Origin: Galbibacter orientalis DSM 19592
GTDB lineage: Bacteria > Bacteroidota > Bacteroidia > Flavobacteriales > Flavobacteriaceae
NCBI RefSeq assembly: GCF_000260115.1
Contig: NZ_JH651380.1
Location: 372,001 to 436,000 of the forward strand
DNA: 64,000 bases
Reading direction: 5' to 3'
Of this stretch, positions 42,524-51,444 are shown in pieces. The notes beneath the pieces were generated by a model. The model was given only the letters and a program-made list of their open reading frames with translations, made no database searches and was not told where the DNA came from. A program made the position numbers and the translations under genes. Position 1 is the stretch's first letter; every line of letters starts with the position of its first letter.

Positions 42524-43945
42524 ATGCAAAGAAGAAAATTTATACAAAACACCGCCATGGCAGGGAGTTTAGCTTTTCTAAACCCAATAGATTTAACAGC
42601 TGCACCAATAAAACAATTTCCAACAGTTAGAGTAGCAGAGAATCAGCGAAACTTTACGAGTAAGAGTATTGAAAAAGCAATAAAAGAGTTTTCGAAAAAC
42701 GTAAAAGATGAAGAATTAACATGGTTATTTAACAACTGTTTTCCTAATACTTTAGATACTACAGTTACTTTTTCTAATGAAAATGGTAAGCCAGATACGT
42801 ATGTTATTACTGGAGATATAGACGCTATGTGGCTTAGAGATAGTTCTGCTCAAGTATGGCCTTATATGGCTTTTATAGATGAAGATGCACATTTAAAAGA
42901 TTTAATAGCTGGGGTAATTAACAGACAAACCAGCTATATTATAAAGGATCCCTATGCGAATGCTTTTTACGATGATCCAAATAAAAGAGGAGAATGGGCG
43001 AGTGATTATACCGATATGAAACCTGGGGTTCATGAGCGTAAATATGAAATTGATTCTTTGTGTTATCCAATTAGATTAGCTTATAATTATTGGAAAAAAA
43101 CAGGCGAAAAAACGCTTTTTGGAGCAGAATGGAAAAAAGCAATTCAAGCAACCTTGAAAACATTTAAGGAGCAGCAGCAAAAAGAAAACCCTGGACCTTA
43201 TTCTTTTATGCGAGAAACTCCACATGCTACAGATACGAGAGCATTAAGAGGTTATGGCTACCCTGTTAAACCAATAGGTTTAATTTGTTCTGCTTTTAGA
43301 CCAAGTGACGATGCTACCGTATTTTCCTTTTTAATTCCTTCAAACTTTTTTGCTGTAGTTAGTTTAAAGCAAGCAGCAGAAATGGTTTCAGAAATTCATG
43401 GGGATGTAGATTTAGCAAATCAATTAATAGCTTTAAGTAAAGAGGTTGAAATGGCTTTGCAGAAATATGCTATTGTTAACCATCCAAAACATGGAGATAT
43501 TTATGCATTTGAAATTGATGGTTATGGGAATCATTTACTTATGGACGATGCAAATGTACCTAGTTTACTAGCGCTACCGTATTTGGATGCCATAGATGTA
43601 AATGATAAAACCTATCAGAATACAAGACGTTTTGTATGGTCTTTAGATAATCCATTTTTCTTTAAGGGGAAAGCAGCCGAAGGAATTGGTGGTCCTCATG
43701 TAGGAATGGATATGGTATGGCCAATGTCGATTATAATGAAAGGATTAACTAGTAGCGATTCAGAAGAAATTAGAGAGTCTATTCAGACCTTAAAGAATAC
43801 ACACGGAGATACAGGTTTTATGCATGAGTCGTTCCACAAGGATAATCCAAAAGACTTTTCTAGATCTTGGTTTGCATGGGCAAATACTTTATTTGGAGAG
43901 TTACTATGGGAAACCTACAAAACCAACCCTGAATTATTAAAATAA
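42524..43945 (+). CDS. GH125 exo-alpha-1,6-mannosidase
   Basis: 473 residues beginning with a Tat-like signal (MQRRKFIQNTAMAGSLAFL). Clear GH125 signatures: DTTVTF...TYVITGDIDAMWLRDSSAQVWPY, KRGEWASDYTDMKPGVHERKYEIDSLCYPIRLAY, LMDDANVPSLLALPYL and GIGGPHVGMDMVWPMSIIMK. Family members invert configuration and remove terminal alpha-1,6-mannose from mannan or N-glycan core. The next gene (GH92) starts 8 bases later, so the pair is an operon for alpha-mannoside removal. Confidence 0.95.
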   Translation: MQRRKFIQNTAMAGSLAFLNPIDLTAAPIKQFPTVRVAENQRNFTSKSIEKAIKEFSKNVKDEELTWLFNNCFPNTLDTTVTFSNENGKPDTYVITGDIDAMWLRDSSAQVWPYMAFIDEDAHLKDLIAGVINRQTSYIIKDPYANAFYDDPNKRGEWASDYTDMKPGVHERKYEIDSLCYPIRLAYNYWKKTGEKTLFGAEWKKAIQATLKTFKEQQQKENPGPYSFMRETPHATDTRALRGYGYPVKPIGLICSAFRPSDDATVFSFLIPSNFFAVVSLKQAAEMVSEIHGDVDLANQLIALSKEVEMALQKYAIVNHPKHGDIYAFEIDGYGNHLLMDDANVPSLLALPYLDAIDVNDKTYQNTRRFVWSLDNPFFFKGKAAEGIGGPHVGMDMVWPMSIIMKGLTSSDSEEIRESIQTLKNTHGDTGFMHESFHKDNPKDFSRSWFAWANTLFGELLWETYKTNPELLK

Positions 43946-43952
43946 ACCTACT

Positions 43953-46142
43953 ATGAAAATTATAAAAGTGAAAAACCTATGGAGAAGTATACTCCTAGTT
44001 TCTCTCTTTTTTGCGTCTTGTAATAAACAAGCTGCGGAAGATAATAAAGGAGATCAAGAGCAAGTAAATTATACTTCCTATGTAAATCCTTTTATAGGAA
44101 CAGCCCCTTTAACAGACCCTAAAGCTATTGGATATACACCTCCAAAAGATTGGCGAGTATGGGCAGGATTAACGTATCCTGGCTCGTCTTTACCCAATGC
44201 TATGGTGCAATTAAGTCCTATTACCAAATACGGTTCTGGAGCAGGGTATGAGTATGAAGACACAGAAATTATAGGGTTTACTCATACCAATAAAGGTCAT
44301 TGGAATCTATGTAATATTCCTATTTTACCTGTTGCAGCAAATGCTACCTATCCTTTTAAATCTTCTTTTAGTCATAAAAAAGAAAATGCTTCTCCTGCCT
44401 ATTATGAGGTTTTTCTAGAAGATTATAAAGTGGATGTAAAATTAAGTTCCACTTTACGAAGCGGAATTCATCAATATACTTTTGAGAATAATCAGGGGAG
44501 AAAGCTTCTTTTCGACTTAGGTCGTTCTAATAATCATGTAGATAATTGGGAGATTAATTTGGTAGGTAAAAATGGAGTGAGTGGCTTTCAACAAATGGGA
44601 AGAGAAAAGATCTATTTTTATGCAGAAGTGAGTCAGCAAACATCAGGAATAGAAAAAAAGAATGAAGGAGCAAGCAATGGTTATGCGTTAATAAGCGTAT
44701 CTGACGATGCAAATCCTGTTGTTCTAAAAATAGGTTTATCTTTTGTAAGTATAGCTAACGCGAAGGAAAATCTGACTCAAGAGATTGGAAATAAAACTTT
44801 GGAAGAAATAAAACAATCTGGAAATGCAGTTTGGGAAACCTTACTCTCTAAAATTGAAGTTTCTGGAGGGAGTAAAAAGGAAAAGGAAATGTTTTATACG
44901 TCTTTTTACAGATCTTTTTTATGGCCAGCACTTAGAAGCGATATCAATGGGGAGTTTACCGATGATGCAGGAAAAACCCAACAAAAAGACTTTCAATATT
45001 ATACCATTCCTTCTTTATGGGATACGTACCGAAATAAAGTGGTTTTATTAGATTTATTTTCCCCTAAAGTAAGCAACGATATTATTTCTTCATTAATTGA
45101 TAGAGGAGAAATACGAGATTTTATTCCTACTTTCTTTCATGGAGACCATGCTGCTTCCTACATAACAGGAGCTTATAAAAGAGGTTTGAATAATTTTGAT
45201 GTTGAAAAAGCATATCAATTATTATTAAACAATGCTTACAAAGAAGGAGGAACAAGACCTTTTATAGCAGAATATATTGAAAAGGGATATATTTCTGACC
45301 CTAAGGTGGAAAATGCACATGTGGAGACCAAAGCAAAGGCGGGAGTTTCTAAAACTTTAGAATATGCTTACGACGATTATTCCTTAGCACAATTAGCAAA
45401 AGAAATGAACGATGAAGCGCATTATAAAGACTTATTGGCGCGTTCCAAAAATTATAAAAATGTTTTTGATACTGCAACCAACTTTATGAGAGGGCGCTTG
45501 GAAAATGGGGATTGGATTACTCCATTTGATCCGCAATATCCATATTATGAATATATGTATAGAGAGGCAAATGCATGGCAGGTTTCTTTTTATACGCCTC
45601 ATGATATGCAAGGACTTGTGGCATTGTATGGAGGCGCAGCTCCTTTTGAAGCCAAATTAGATTCTTTATTTACTACTCCTTGGAATCCAGAGCATATTGC
45701 AAGAAATGTATCTAGCTTTATGGGGCAATACTGTCAAGGAAATCAACCAGGACATGAGGCTCCTTTCTCATATTATTTTGTAGATAAGCCCTATAAATCT
45801 CAAAAAGTAATAGATGCGCTTTTAAAAGATTATTACGGAACGGGAGAACATGGATTGGCATTGCCTGGAATGGATGATGCAGGAGAAATGTCTTCATGGT
45901 ATGTTTTTAGTGCAATGGGACTCTATCCTTTTTCACCATCTGATGCCGAATATTTAGTGAGCATTCCTCTTTTTGATGAAGTAAGTATAAAAACTTCAAC
46001 CAATAAGCTTTTAAAGATCAAAGCAAATTCAGCAAAGAGAAAATTAAAAGCAATAAATGTTAATACAAAAAAAATAGATGGATACTTTATTCCTCATTCC
46101 CTTTTTGTAGAAGGAGGATCACTAGAATTGGAAACGGAATAG
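43953..46142 (+). CDS. GH92 alpha-mannosidase, lipoprotein
   Basis: 729 residues with lipobox FFASC (about residue 23). GH92 signatures: YVNPFIGTAP at the N-terminus of the mature protein, HTNKGHWNLCNIPILP, FYRSFLWPALRSD, SLWDTYRNKVVLLDLFSP, FFHGDHAASYITGAYKRG, GQYCQGNQPGHEAPFSYYF and GMDDAGEMSSWYVFSAMGLYPFSPSD (catalytic/calcium-binding C-terminal motif). GH92 enzymes are calcium-dependent inverting exo-alpha-mannosidases acting on alpha-1,2/1,3-mannose. The lipid anchor places it in the outer or inner membrane facing the periplasm or surface. Confidence 0.95.
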   Translation: MKIIKVKNLWRSILLVSLFFASCNKQAAEDNKGDQEQVNYTSYVNPFIGTAPLTDPKAIGYTPPKDWRVWAGLTYPGSSLPNAMVQLSPITKYGSGAGYEYEDTEIIGFTHTNKGHWNLCNIPILPVAANATYPFKSSFSHKKENASPAYYEVFLEDYKVDVKLSSTLRSGIHQYTFENNQGRKLLFDLGRSNNHVDNWEINLVGKNGVSGFQQMGREKIYFYAEVSQQTSGIEKKNEGASNGYALISVSDDANPVVLKIGLSFVSIANAKENLTQEIGNKTLEEIKQSGNAVWETLLSKIEVSGGSKKEKEMFYTSFYRSFLWPALRSDINGEFTDDAGKTQQKDFQYYTIPSLWDTYRNKVVLLDLFSPKVSNDIISSLIDRGEIRDFIPTFFHGDHAASYITGAYKRGLNNFDVEKAYQLLLNNAYKEGGTRPFIAEYIEKGYISDPKVENAHVETKAKAGVSKTLEYAYDDYSLAQLAKEMNDEAHYKDLLARSKNYKNVFDTATNFMRGRLENGDWITPFDPQYPYYEYMYREANAWQVSFYTPHDMQGLVALYGGAAPFEAKLDSLFTTPWNPEHIARNVSSFMGQYCQGNQPGHEAPFSYYFVDKPYKSQKVIDALLKDYYGTGEHGLALPGMDDAGEMSSWYVFSAMGLYPFSPSDAEYLVSIPLFDEVSIKTSTNKLLKIKANSAKRKLKAINVNTKKIDGYFIPHSLFVEGGSLELETE

Positions 46143-46153
46143 TGCGGATTACC

Positions 46154-46280
46154 AATCAACTACCTCGAGGCAAGCCTACGAGGTAGTTAAAGGAAAATAT
46201 TTTAATCCATTTTGACGTAGAGCCATTCGGTATACTCTGGACAGGCTCTTGGGAATAAAAACCCTCAATGAGGGATTTAA
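46154..46280 (-). repeat. REP-like intergenic repeat, inverted orientation
   Basis: Reverse-complement of the family at 16851-17095, beginning ACTACCTCGAGGCAAGCCTA and ending CCCTCAATGAGGG. It sits between the GH92 stop and the ROK start. Confidence 0.9.
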
Positions 46281-46311
46281 GAACTGAATTATCAAATTTA
46301 AATAATAAAAA

Positions 46312-47235
46312 ATGCCAATAGCAATTGGAGTGGATATAGGGGGGAGTCATATTTCCTGCGCAGCGGTTGATATGAAAACCCACAAAACACTTTCAAAAAC
46401 ATACTTTAAACAGGAGGTAAACTCCAAAGATAGTAAGGAAAACATCTTAAAAACTTGGGGGAATTGTATTAATAAAACCCTCGCTTCCATTATAGAAGAA
46501 ACAGTAGAAGGAATCAGTTTTGCTATGCCTGGACCATTTAAGTATAAAGAAGGGATAGCTATGTTTGAAATAAACGATAAGTATGAGGCGCTTTATAATG
46601 TTTCTGTTGTAGAAGAATTACCAAAATACCTGTCTAGACAAGATTTAAAGCTTCGGTTTTTAAATGATGCTTCTTCATTTGGTTTGGGGAGTATCTTAAC
46701 AGGGGGTGTTTCTTCAGATAAAAAAGTAATAGCGGTTACTTTAGGAACTGGTTTTGGGGCTGCATTTTTTGATGGAATGATGCCTGTATTAACAGGAGAT
46801 AGGGTGCCAGAAAATGGATGTCTTTGGGATAAAGAATACAAAGAAGGGATTTCTGATGATTATTTCTCTACCAGATGGTTTCTAAGTAAATATCAAGATA
46901 AATTCGGGGTGAAAACAATACATGGGGTAAAAAGCATTATTGAGGAGAATGAAGATGCGGCAAAAGAAATATTTACAGAGTTTAGCGACAATTTTTATGA
47001 GTATATGCTGCCCTATATTAATAATTTCACCCCTGATTTATTAGTCATAGGAGGTAGTATTGCCAAGTCTTCAAAATTATTTATACCTAGATTGGAACAG
47101 CTTTTTGAGAACGGAGAGTCAAGCTTAAAAATTCAAATTATAGATAATACTGAAGTAGCAAATATAATAGGAGCTTCTTATACCCTTAACGATGTTTTTT
47201 GGAATGAAATCAAAACAATTCTTCCTGAAATTTAA
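46312..47235 (+). CDS. ROK-family sugar kinase
   Basis: 307 residues. N-terminal ATP site AIGVDIGGSHISCAAVDMKT, catalytic region FLNDASSFGLGS (Asp base), VTLGTGFGAAFF phosphate loop and LVIGGSIAKSSKLF. The zinc-binding CxCGxxGCxE motif of most ROK kinases is absent (RVPENGCLWDKEYKEG stands in that region), so it belongs to a divergent branch. It would phosphorylate a hexose, probably mannose or glucose, after import by the MFS transporter encoded 15 bases downstream. No HTH, so not a ROK repressor. Confidence 0.88.
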   Translation: MPIAIGVDIGGSHISCAAVDMKTHKTLSKTYFKQEVNSKDSKENILKTWGNCINKTLASIIEETVEGISFAMPGPFKYKEGIAMFEINDKYEALYNVSVVEELPKYLSRQDLKLRFLNDASSFGLGSILTGGVSSDKKVIAVTLGTGFGAAFFDGMMPVLTGDRVPENGCLWDKEYKEGISDDYFSTRWFLSKYQDKFGVKTIHGVKSIIEENEDAAKEIFTEFSDNFYEYMLPYINNFTPDLLVIGGSIAKSSKLFIPRLEQLFENGESSLKIQIIDNTEVANIIGASYTLNDVFWNEIKTILPEI

Positions 47236-47250
47236 TACTAATATTACACT

Positions 47251-48567
47251 ATGAAAACCACAGAAAAAACACCAGTAGTATCTAAAGCAATACTTCTACC
47301 TTTTATTTTAATAACGTCTCTTTTTGCTCTTTGGGGATTTGCAAATGCAGTTACAGATCCTATGGTACAGGCCTTTAAGAAGGTTTTGGAGTTAAGTAAT
47401 TCTCAAGCGGCATGGGTTCAAATGGCATTTTATGGAGGTTATTTCTGTATGGCTTTGCCAGCGGCACTTTTTGTACGTAAATATTCATATAAAAAAGGAA
47501 TAATTATAGGTTTGATTCTTTATGCAGTTGGGGCATTATTGTTTTATCCAGCAGCTACTAACGAGCAGTTTTGGTTTTTTTGCCTTGGTTTATATGTTCT
47601 TACGTTTGGTTTAGCATTTTTAGAGACTACAGCAAATCCATACATATTATCCATGGGAGATAGTAAAACGGCTATTCAGCGTCTTAATCTGGCGCAAGCC
47701 TTTAATCCAGTAGGCTTGGTACTCGGACTTTTGGCTGCAAAGTATTTTGTCCTTGAAAACCTTCAATCGGATGATTTTGATGATTTTGGAGCATTATCAG
47801 AAGCCAAAAAAGCACTTATAAGAACTTCAGATTTAATGGTAATTAGAGATCCATATGTAATTTTAGGCTTGGTAGTTTTAGTAGTATTAGTTCTTATTTT
47901 GTTAAGTAAAATGCCGCAAGTACGGGCTAAAGAAGAGGAAGTAAGTCTCTCTAAAACCTTTTCTGGATTATTTAAAAACAAGCGTTATGTATACGGCGTT
48001 CTGTCGTTAGTTTTATATATGGGAGCTCAAATTATGTGCTGGACATACATATACCAATATGCGGAAGGGATTAATATTACTGCAGATGTAGCAGCCAATT
48101 ATCAATTGTGTGCCTTTATTTTATTCACCATAGGAAGAGCTATAGGAACCTATTTGTTAAAATTTATAAGCTCTTCTCGTTTGCTATTATATTTTGCAAT
48201 TTTAGGAATGCTTTGCTGTCTGTCCACTATGTTTATTCAAAATGAAATAGGATTGTATTGCTTGGTATTGGTTTCTTTATTTTTATCAATTATGTTTCCT
48301 ACCATATATGGAATAGCACTAAATGGTTTAAGTGAAGAAGATTCTAAAATAGGAGCTGCAGGTTTAGTTATGGCAATAGTTGGTGGTGCTTTATTACCGC
48401 AGTTGCAAGGTATTTTAATAGATTTAGGAGGAACAGAAGTAAATGATATTAGCATTTTAGGAGTATCAGAAATTAACTTTTCGTTTATATTACCAGCTGT
48501 TTGTTTTTTATTAATAGCCTTTTATTCTATAGGTGTTTATAAGGGAAGAATTACAGCAAATCAATAA
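47251..48567 (+). CDS. FucP-type MFS sugar:proton symporter
   Basis: 438 residues with about 12 predicted membrane helices. FucP/GluP-family features: LFALWGFANAVTDPMVQAFKKVLELSNSQAAWVQMAFYGGYFCMALPAA at the start, LGLYVLTFGLAFLETTANPYILSMG and RLNLAQAFNPVGLVLG in the first half, GAAGLVMAIVGGALLPQLQG in the second. Transports a monosaccharide, here most likely mannose or another product of the mannan locus, into the cytoplasm. Coupled with the ROK kinase. Confidence 0.93.
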   Translation: MKTTEKTPVVSKAILLPFILITSLFALWGFANAVTDPMVQAFKKVLELSNSQAAWVQMAFYGGYFCMALPAALFVRKYSYKKGIIIGLILYAVGALLFYPAATNEQFWFFCLGLYVLTFGLAFLETTANPYILSMGDSKTAIQRLNLAQAFNPVGLVLGLLAAKYFVLENLQSDDFDDFGALSEAKKALIRTSDLMVIRDPYVILGLVVLVVLVLILLSKMPQVRAKEEEVSLSKTFSGLFKNKRYVYGVLSLVLYMGAQIMCWTYIYQYAEGINITADVAANYQLCAFILFTIGRAIGTYLLKFISSSRLLLYFAILGMLCCLSTMFIQNEIGLYCLVLVSLFLSIMFPTIYGIALNGLSEEDSKIGAAGLVMAIVGGALLPQLQGILIDLGGTEVNDISILGVSEINFSFILPAVCFLLIAFYSIGVYKGRITANQ

Positions 48568-48819
48568 TCTGTCGTTGGTGGGTTTATCTCCCTCTTTAAA
48601 CATTATGATGCAATTTTTAGCTTAAAAGCATTGAGTTTGTCGGTTTTGAATAATAAATATGAAATTTTGACACAAAAGGGAAGTGTCTACTAGATTAAAA
48701 TTCTTCACTTTGGTTTTATGAATTTGAAATTTTAACTCTTTTCCATTCAATTTTTAATCTTTCATCGGGAATTGATAAAAAAAGAGTTACAAGTTAAGAA
48801 TTTGTATAGTGAAGGTATT

Positions 48820-48920
48820 AAATCAACTACCTCGAGGCAAGCCTACGAGGTATTCAAAGGAAAATAATTTAACTCATTTCGACGTAGAACGTCGGGGAAT
48901 TAAACCCTCTATGAGGGATT
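48820..48920 (-). repeat. REP-like intergenic repeat, inverted orientation, shorter copy
   Basis: CAACTACCTCGAGGCAAGCC...GACGTAGAACGTCGGG...CCCTCTATGAGGG; about 20 bp of the central spacer is missing compared with the other copies. Confidence 0.88.
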
Positions 48921-48966
48921 GAAAAGAGCCTTCTAATTTTGTAACTTATTTTAATATTTAATAGAA

Positions 48967-50799
48967 ATGATTAATCGACTGAGATTTAAAGAAAAAAGCA
49001 TTTTGTTAGGGATAACATTGCTGTTTAGTGTTGTGGCAGTAGCGCAACAATGGAAACCCGCAGGAAAAAAAATAAAAACATCGTGGGCAGAGAAGATAGA
49101 TGTAAATAATGTTTTAGGAGAATACCCTAGGCCAATAATGGTAAGGAAAGAATGGAAAAACCTAAATGGTTTATGGGATTATAGTATTCAGAAAAAAGGA
49201 GGCGAAGCTCCTAAAAAAGGAGATGGAAAAATTTTAGTACCTTTTGCTGTAGAATCTAGTCTTTCTGGTGTAATGAAAGAAGTAGGTGCTGAAAATGAGT
49301 TATGGTATAATAAAACTTTTACCATACCAGACAATTGGGATGGAAGTAATATTTTATTACACTTTGGAGCAGTAGACTGGAAATCGGATATTTGGCTGAA
49401 TGGTGTAAAAATAGGTTCTCATACTGGAGGATACACTCCATTTTCGTTTGATATTACTCCATTTTTAAGTAGCGGAGAACAAAAATTAACGGTAAAAGTT
49501 TGGGACCCTACAAGTGATGGTCCGCAGCCAAGAGGAAAACAAGTAAAAAATCCTGATGGTATTTGGTACACTCCCGTAACGGGGATTTGGCAAACTGTGT
49601 GGTTAGAGCCTGTTGCAGAAAAAAGCATAAAAAATTTAAAAATTACACCAGATATAGATAATAGTGCTATTAAAGTTAAACCGCTATTAACCAATGCTTC
49701 TTATGGAGATATTATTGAGGTAACCATTAAAGAAAATAACAAAGTAATAGCGGTTTCTAAAGCTAGTGCTAATGAGGAAGTTGAAATTTATATAGAAAAC
49801 CAAAAATTATGGTCGCCTGAATCCCCCTTTTTATATGATTTAACCGTTAAACTTTTAAGTGGAGATACAACAACAGATACAGTTGATAGTTATTTTGCTA
49901 TGCGAAAAATCTCTAAAAAGAGAGATGAAAATGGTGTTGTTAGAATGCAGTTAAATAACAAAGATTATTTTCAATTTGGGCCTTTAGATCAAGGTTGGTG
50001 GCCAGATGGGCTGTATACTGCACCAACAGATGAGGCTTTAAAATACGATATTGTTAAAACTAAAGAATTAGGGTTTAATATGATTCGTAAACACGTAAAG
50101 GTAGAGCCAGCTAGATGGTATACACATTGTGATGAATTAGGGATTTTGGTTTGGCAAGATATGCCAAACGGAGATGCTGCTCCAATTTGGCAAAACAGAA
50201 AATATTTTGATGGTACAGCATTAAAAAGAAGCGCCAAATCTGAGCAGATTTACCGTAAAGAATGGAAAGAAATTATAGATTATTTATATTCTTATCCTAG
50301 CATTGTAGTTTGGGTTCCTTTCAATGAAGCGTGGGGACAATTTAAAACTGTAGAAATTACAGAATGGACGCAACAATATGATCCTTCACGTTTGATTAAT
50401 TCTGCTAGTGGAGGTAACCATTTTCAAACAGGAGATATTTTAGATTTACATAATTACCCAGGGCCAGATATGTATTTATATGATGCACAAAGAGTTACTG
50501 TTTTAGGTGAGTATGGAGGAATAGGCTTGCCATTAGAAGGACATTTATGGAAAACCGATAATAATTGGGGATATGTAAAATTTAAAAATTCAAAAGAAAC
50601 AACAGAGGAGTATATTAAATATGCTAAGAAGTTAAAAGGATTTGTAAAAACAGGATTTTCTGCAGCAGTTTACACACAAACTACCGATGTTGAAGGAGAA
50701 GTAAATGGGTTTATGACTTATGATAGGAAGGTTGATAAAATGGACTTTAAGAAAGTTCGTGAAATAAATCAAGAGGTAATAAATGAACTTACTAACTAA
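48967..50799 (+). CDS. GH2-family glycoside hydrolase
   Basis: 610 residues with a signal peptide ending near VVAVAQQ. A beta-sandwich sugar-binding domain (about 45-215; PRPIMVRKEWKNLNGLWDY, WYNKTFTIPDNWDG, HFGAVDWKSDIWLNGVKIG), an immunoglobulin-like domain (about 215-310), and a TIM barrel with acid/base Glu in VWVPFNEAWGQF and nucleophile Glu in VTVLGEYGGIGLPLEGH. Shorter than classical beta-galactosidases; homologues of this length are common in Bacteroidota PULs. Beta-galactosidase, beta-mannosidase or beta-glucuronidase activities are possible. Followed by a strong terminator. Confidence 0.88.
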   Translation: MINRLRFKEKSILLGITLLFSVVAVAQQWKPAGKKIKTSWAEKIDVNNVLGEYPRPIMVRKEWKNLNGLWDYSIQKKGGEAPKKGDGKILVPFAVESSLSGVMKEVGAENELWYNKTFTIPDNWDGSNILLHFGAVDWKSDIWLNGVKIGSHTGGYTPFSFDITPFLSSGEQKLTVKVWDPTSDGPQPRGKQVKNPDGIWYTPVTGIWQTVWLEPVAEKSIKNLKITPDIDNSAIKVKPLLTNASYGDIIEVTIKENNKVIAVSKASANEEVEIYIENQKLWSPESPFLYDLTVKLLSGDTTTDTVDSYFAMRKISKKRDENGVVRMQLNNKDYFQFGPLDQGWWPDGLYTAPTDEALKYDIVKTKELGFNMIRKHVKVEPARWYTHCDELGILVWQDMPNGDAAPIWQNRKYFDGTALKRSAKSEQIYRKEWKEIIDYLYSYPSIVVWVPFNEAWGQFKTVEITEWTQQYDPSRLINSASGGNHFQTGDILDLHNYPGPDMYLYDAQRVTVLGEYGGIGLPLEGHLWKTDNNWGYVKFKNSKETTEEYIKYAKKLKGFVKTGFSAAVYTQTTDVEGEVNGFMTYDRKVDKMDFKKVREINQEVINELTN

Positions 50800-50838
50800 T
50801 AATACATATATATAAAATTAGCATCCGTTTTGGGATCT

Positions 50839-50874
50839 AAAAAAGCTCTTAAGAATTTTTCTTAGGAGCTTTTT
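50839..50874 (+). terminator. Intrinsic terminator after GH2 gene
   Basis: AAAAAGCTCTTAAGA-loop-TCTTAGGAGCTTTTT with T run, 40 bases after the stop codon. Outer bases (CCGTTTT../..AAACGG) add further pairing. Confidence 0.9.
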
Positions 50875-51444
50875 AGGTTCTAAACGGTATGTTTTAAGAG
50901 TTATTTTGTTTAGATTCTGCTCCTATAAATTCCTATAAAAATAACGCTAACTTTTCAAGGTTTTTATTTGTCTAATAAGCCAATTTTAGACGTTTTCTAG
51001 CGCATTATAAATTAGTTGATAATTAAAAAGCATATTTAATACATTCTTAGCTTATAAGTAGCTGATAATCCGTATAGTAAGGTGTGTTTTTGACATGTTC
51101 AAATTGTCTCACAATACCGCAAATAGTTTCATTTCTGCATTCATTTTAAGAAAAATTAACACAATGAACATTTTGTACGAAAGATTGAAACAAAACCACT
51201 AGCTACATTATTCATATAATACGCTACTTTGAATTAAGTAAATCGCAAAAAATAAAGTTTAAAATTTAATATTATCAATTTTTAATAGAATTAATTGAGG
51301 TATTGATAATCGACTTTATTTTTTTTGGATAATTTAATTAAAGTTTTTTTTACTCTTATTCTGATAAAAGCCTTATCAAGCTTTTGTATTCAAGATTTAC
51401 TTACAAGCTAACTTAAAATGAATGTTTCAAAAAAATGAAATTCA
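50875..51444. other. Intergenic leader of the second susC gene
   Basis: 570 bp, very AT-rich. No ORF, repeat copy or RNA gene seen. It probably contains the promoter and a long leader for the SusC/SusD transcript. Confidence 0.4.
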
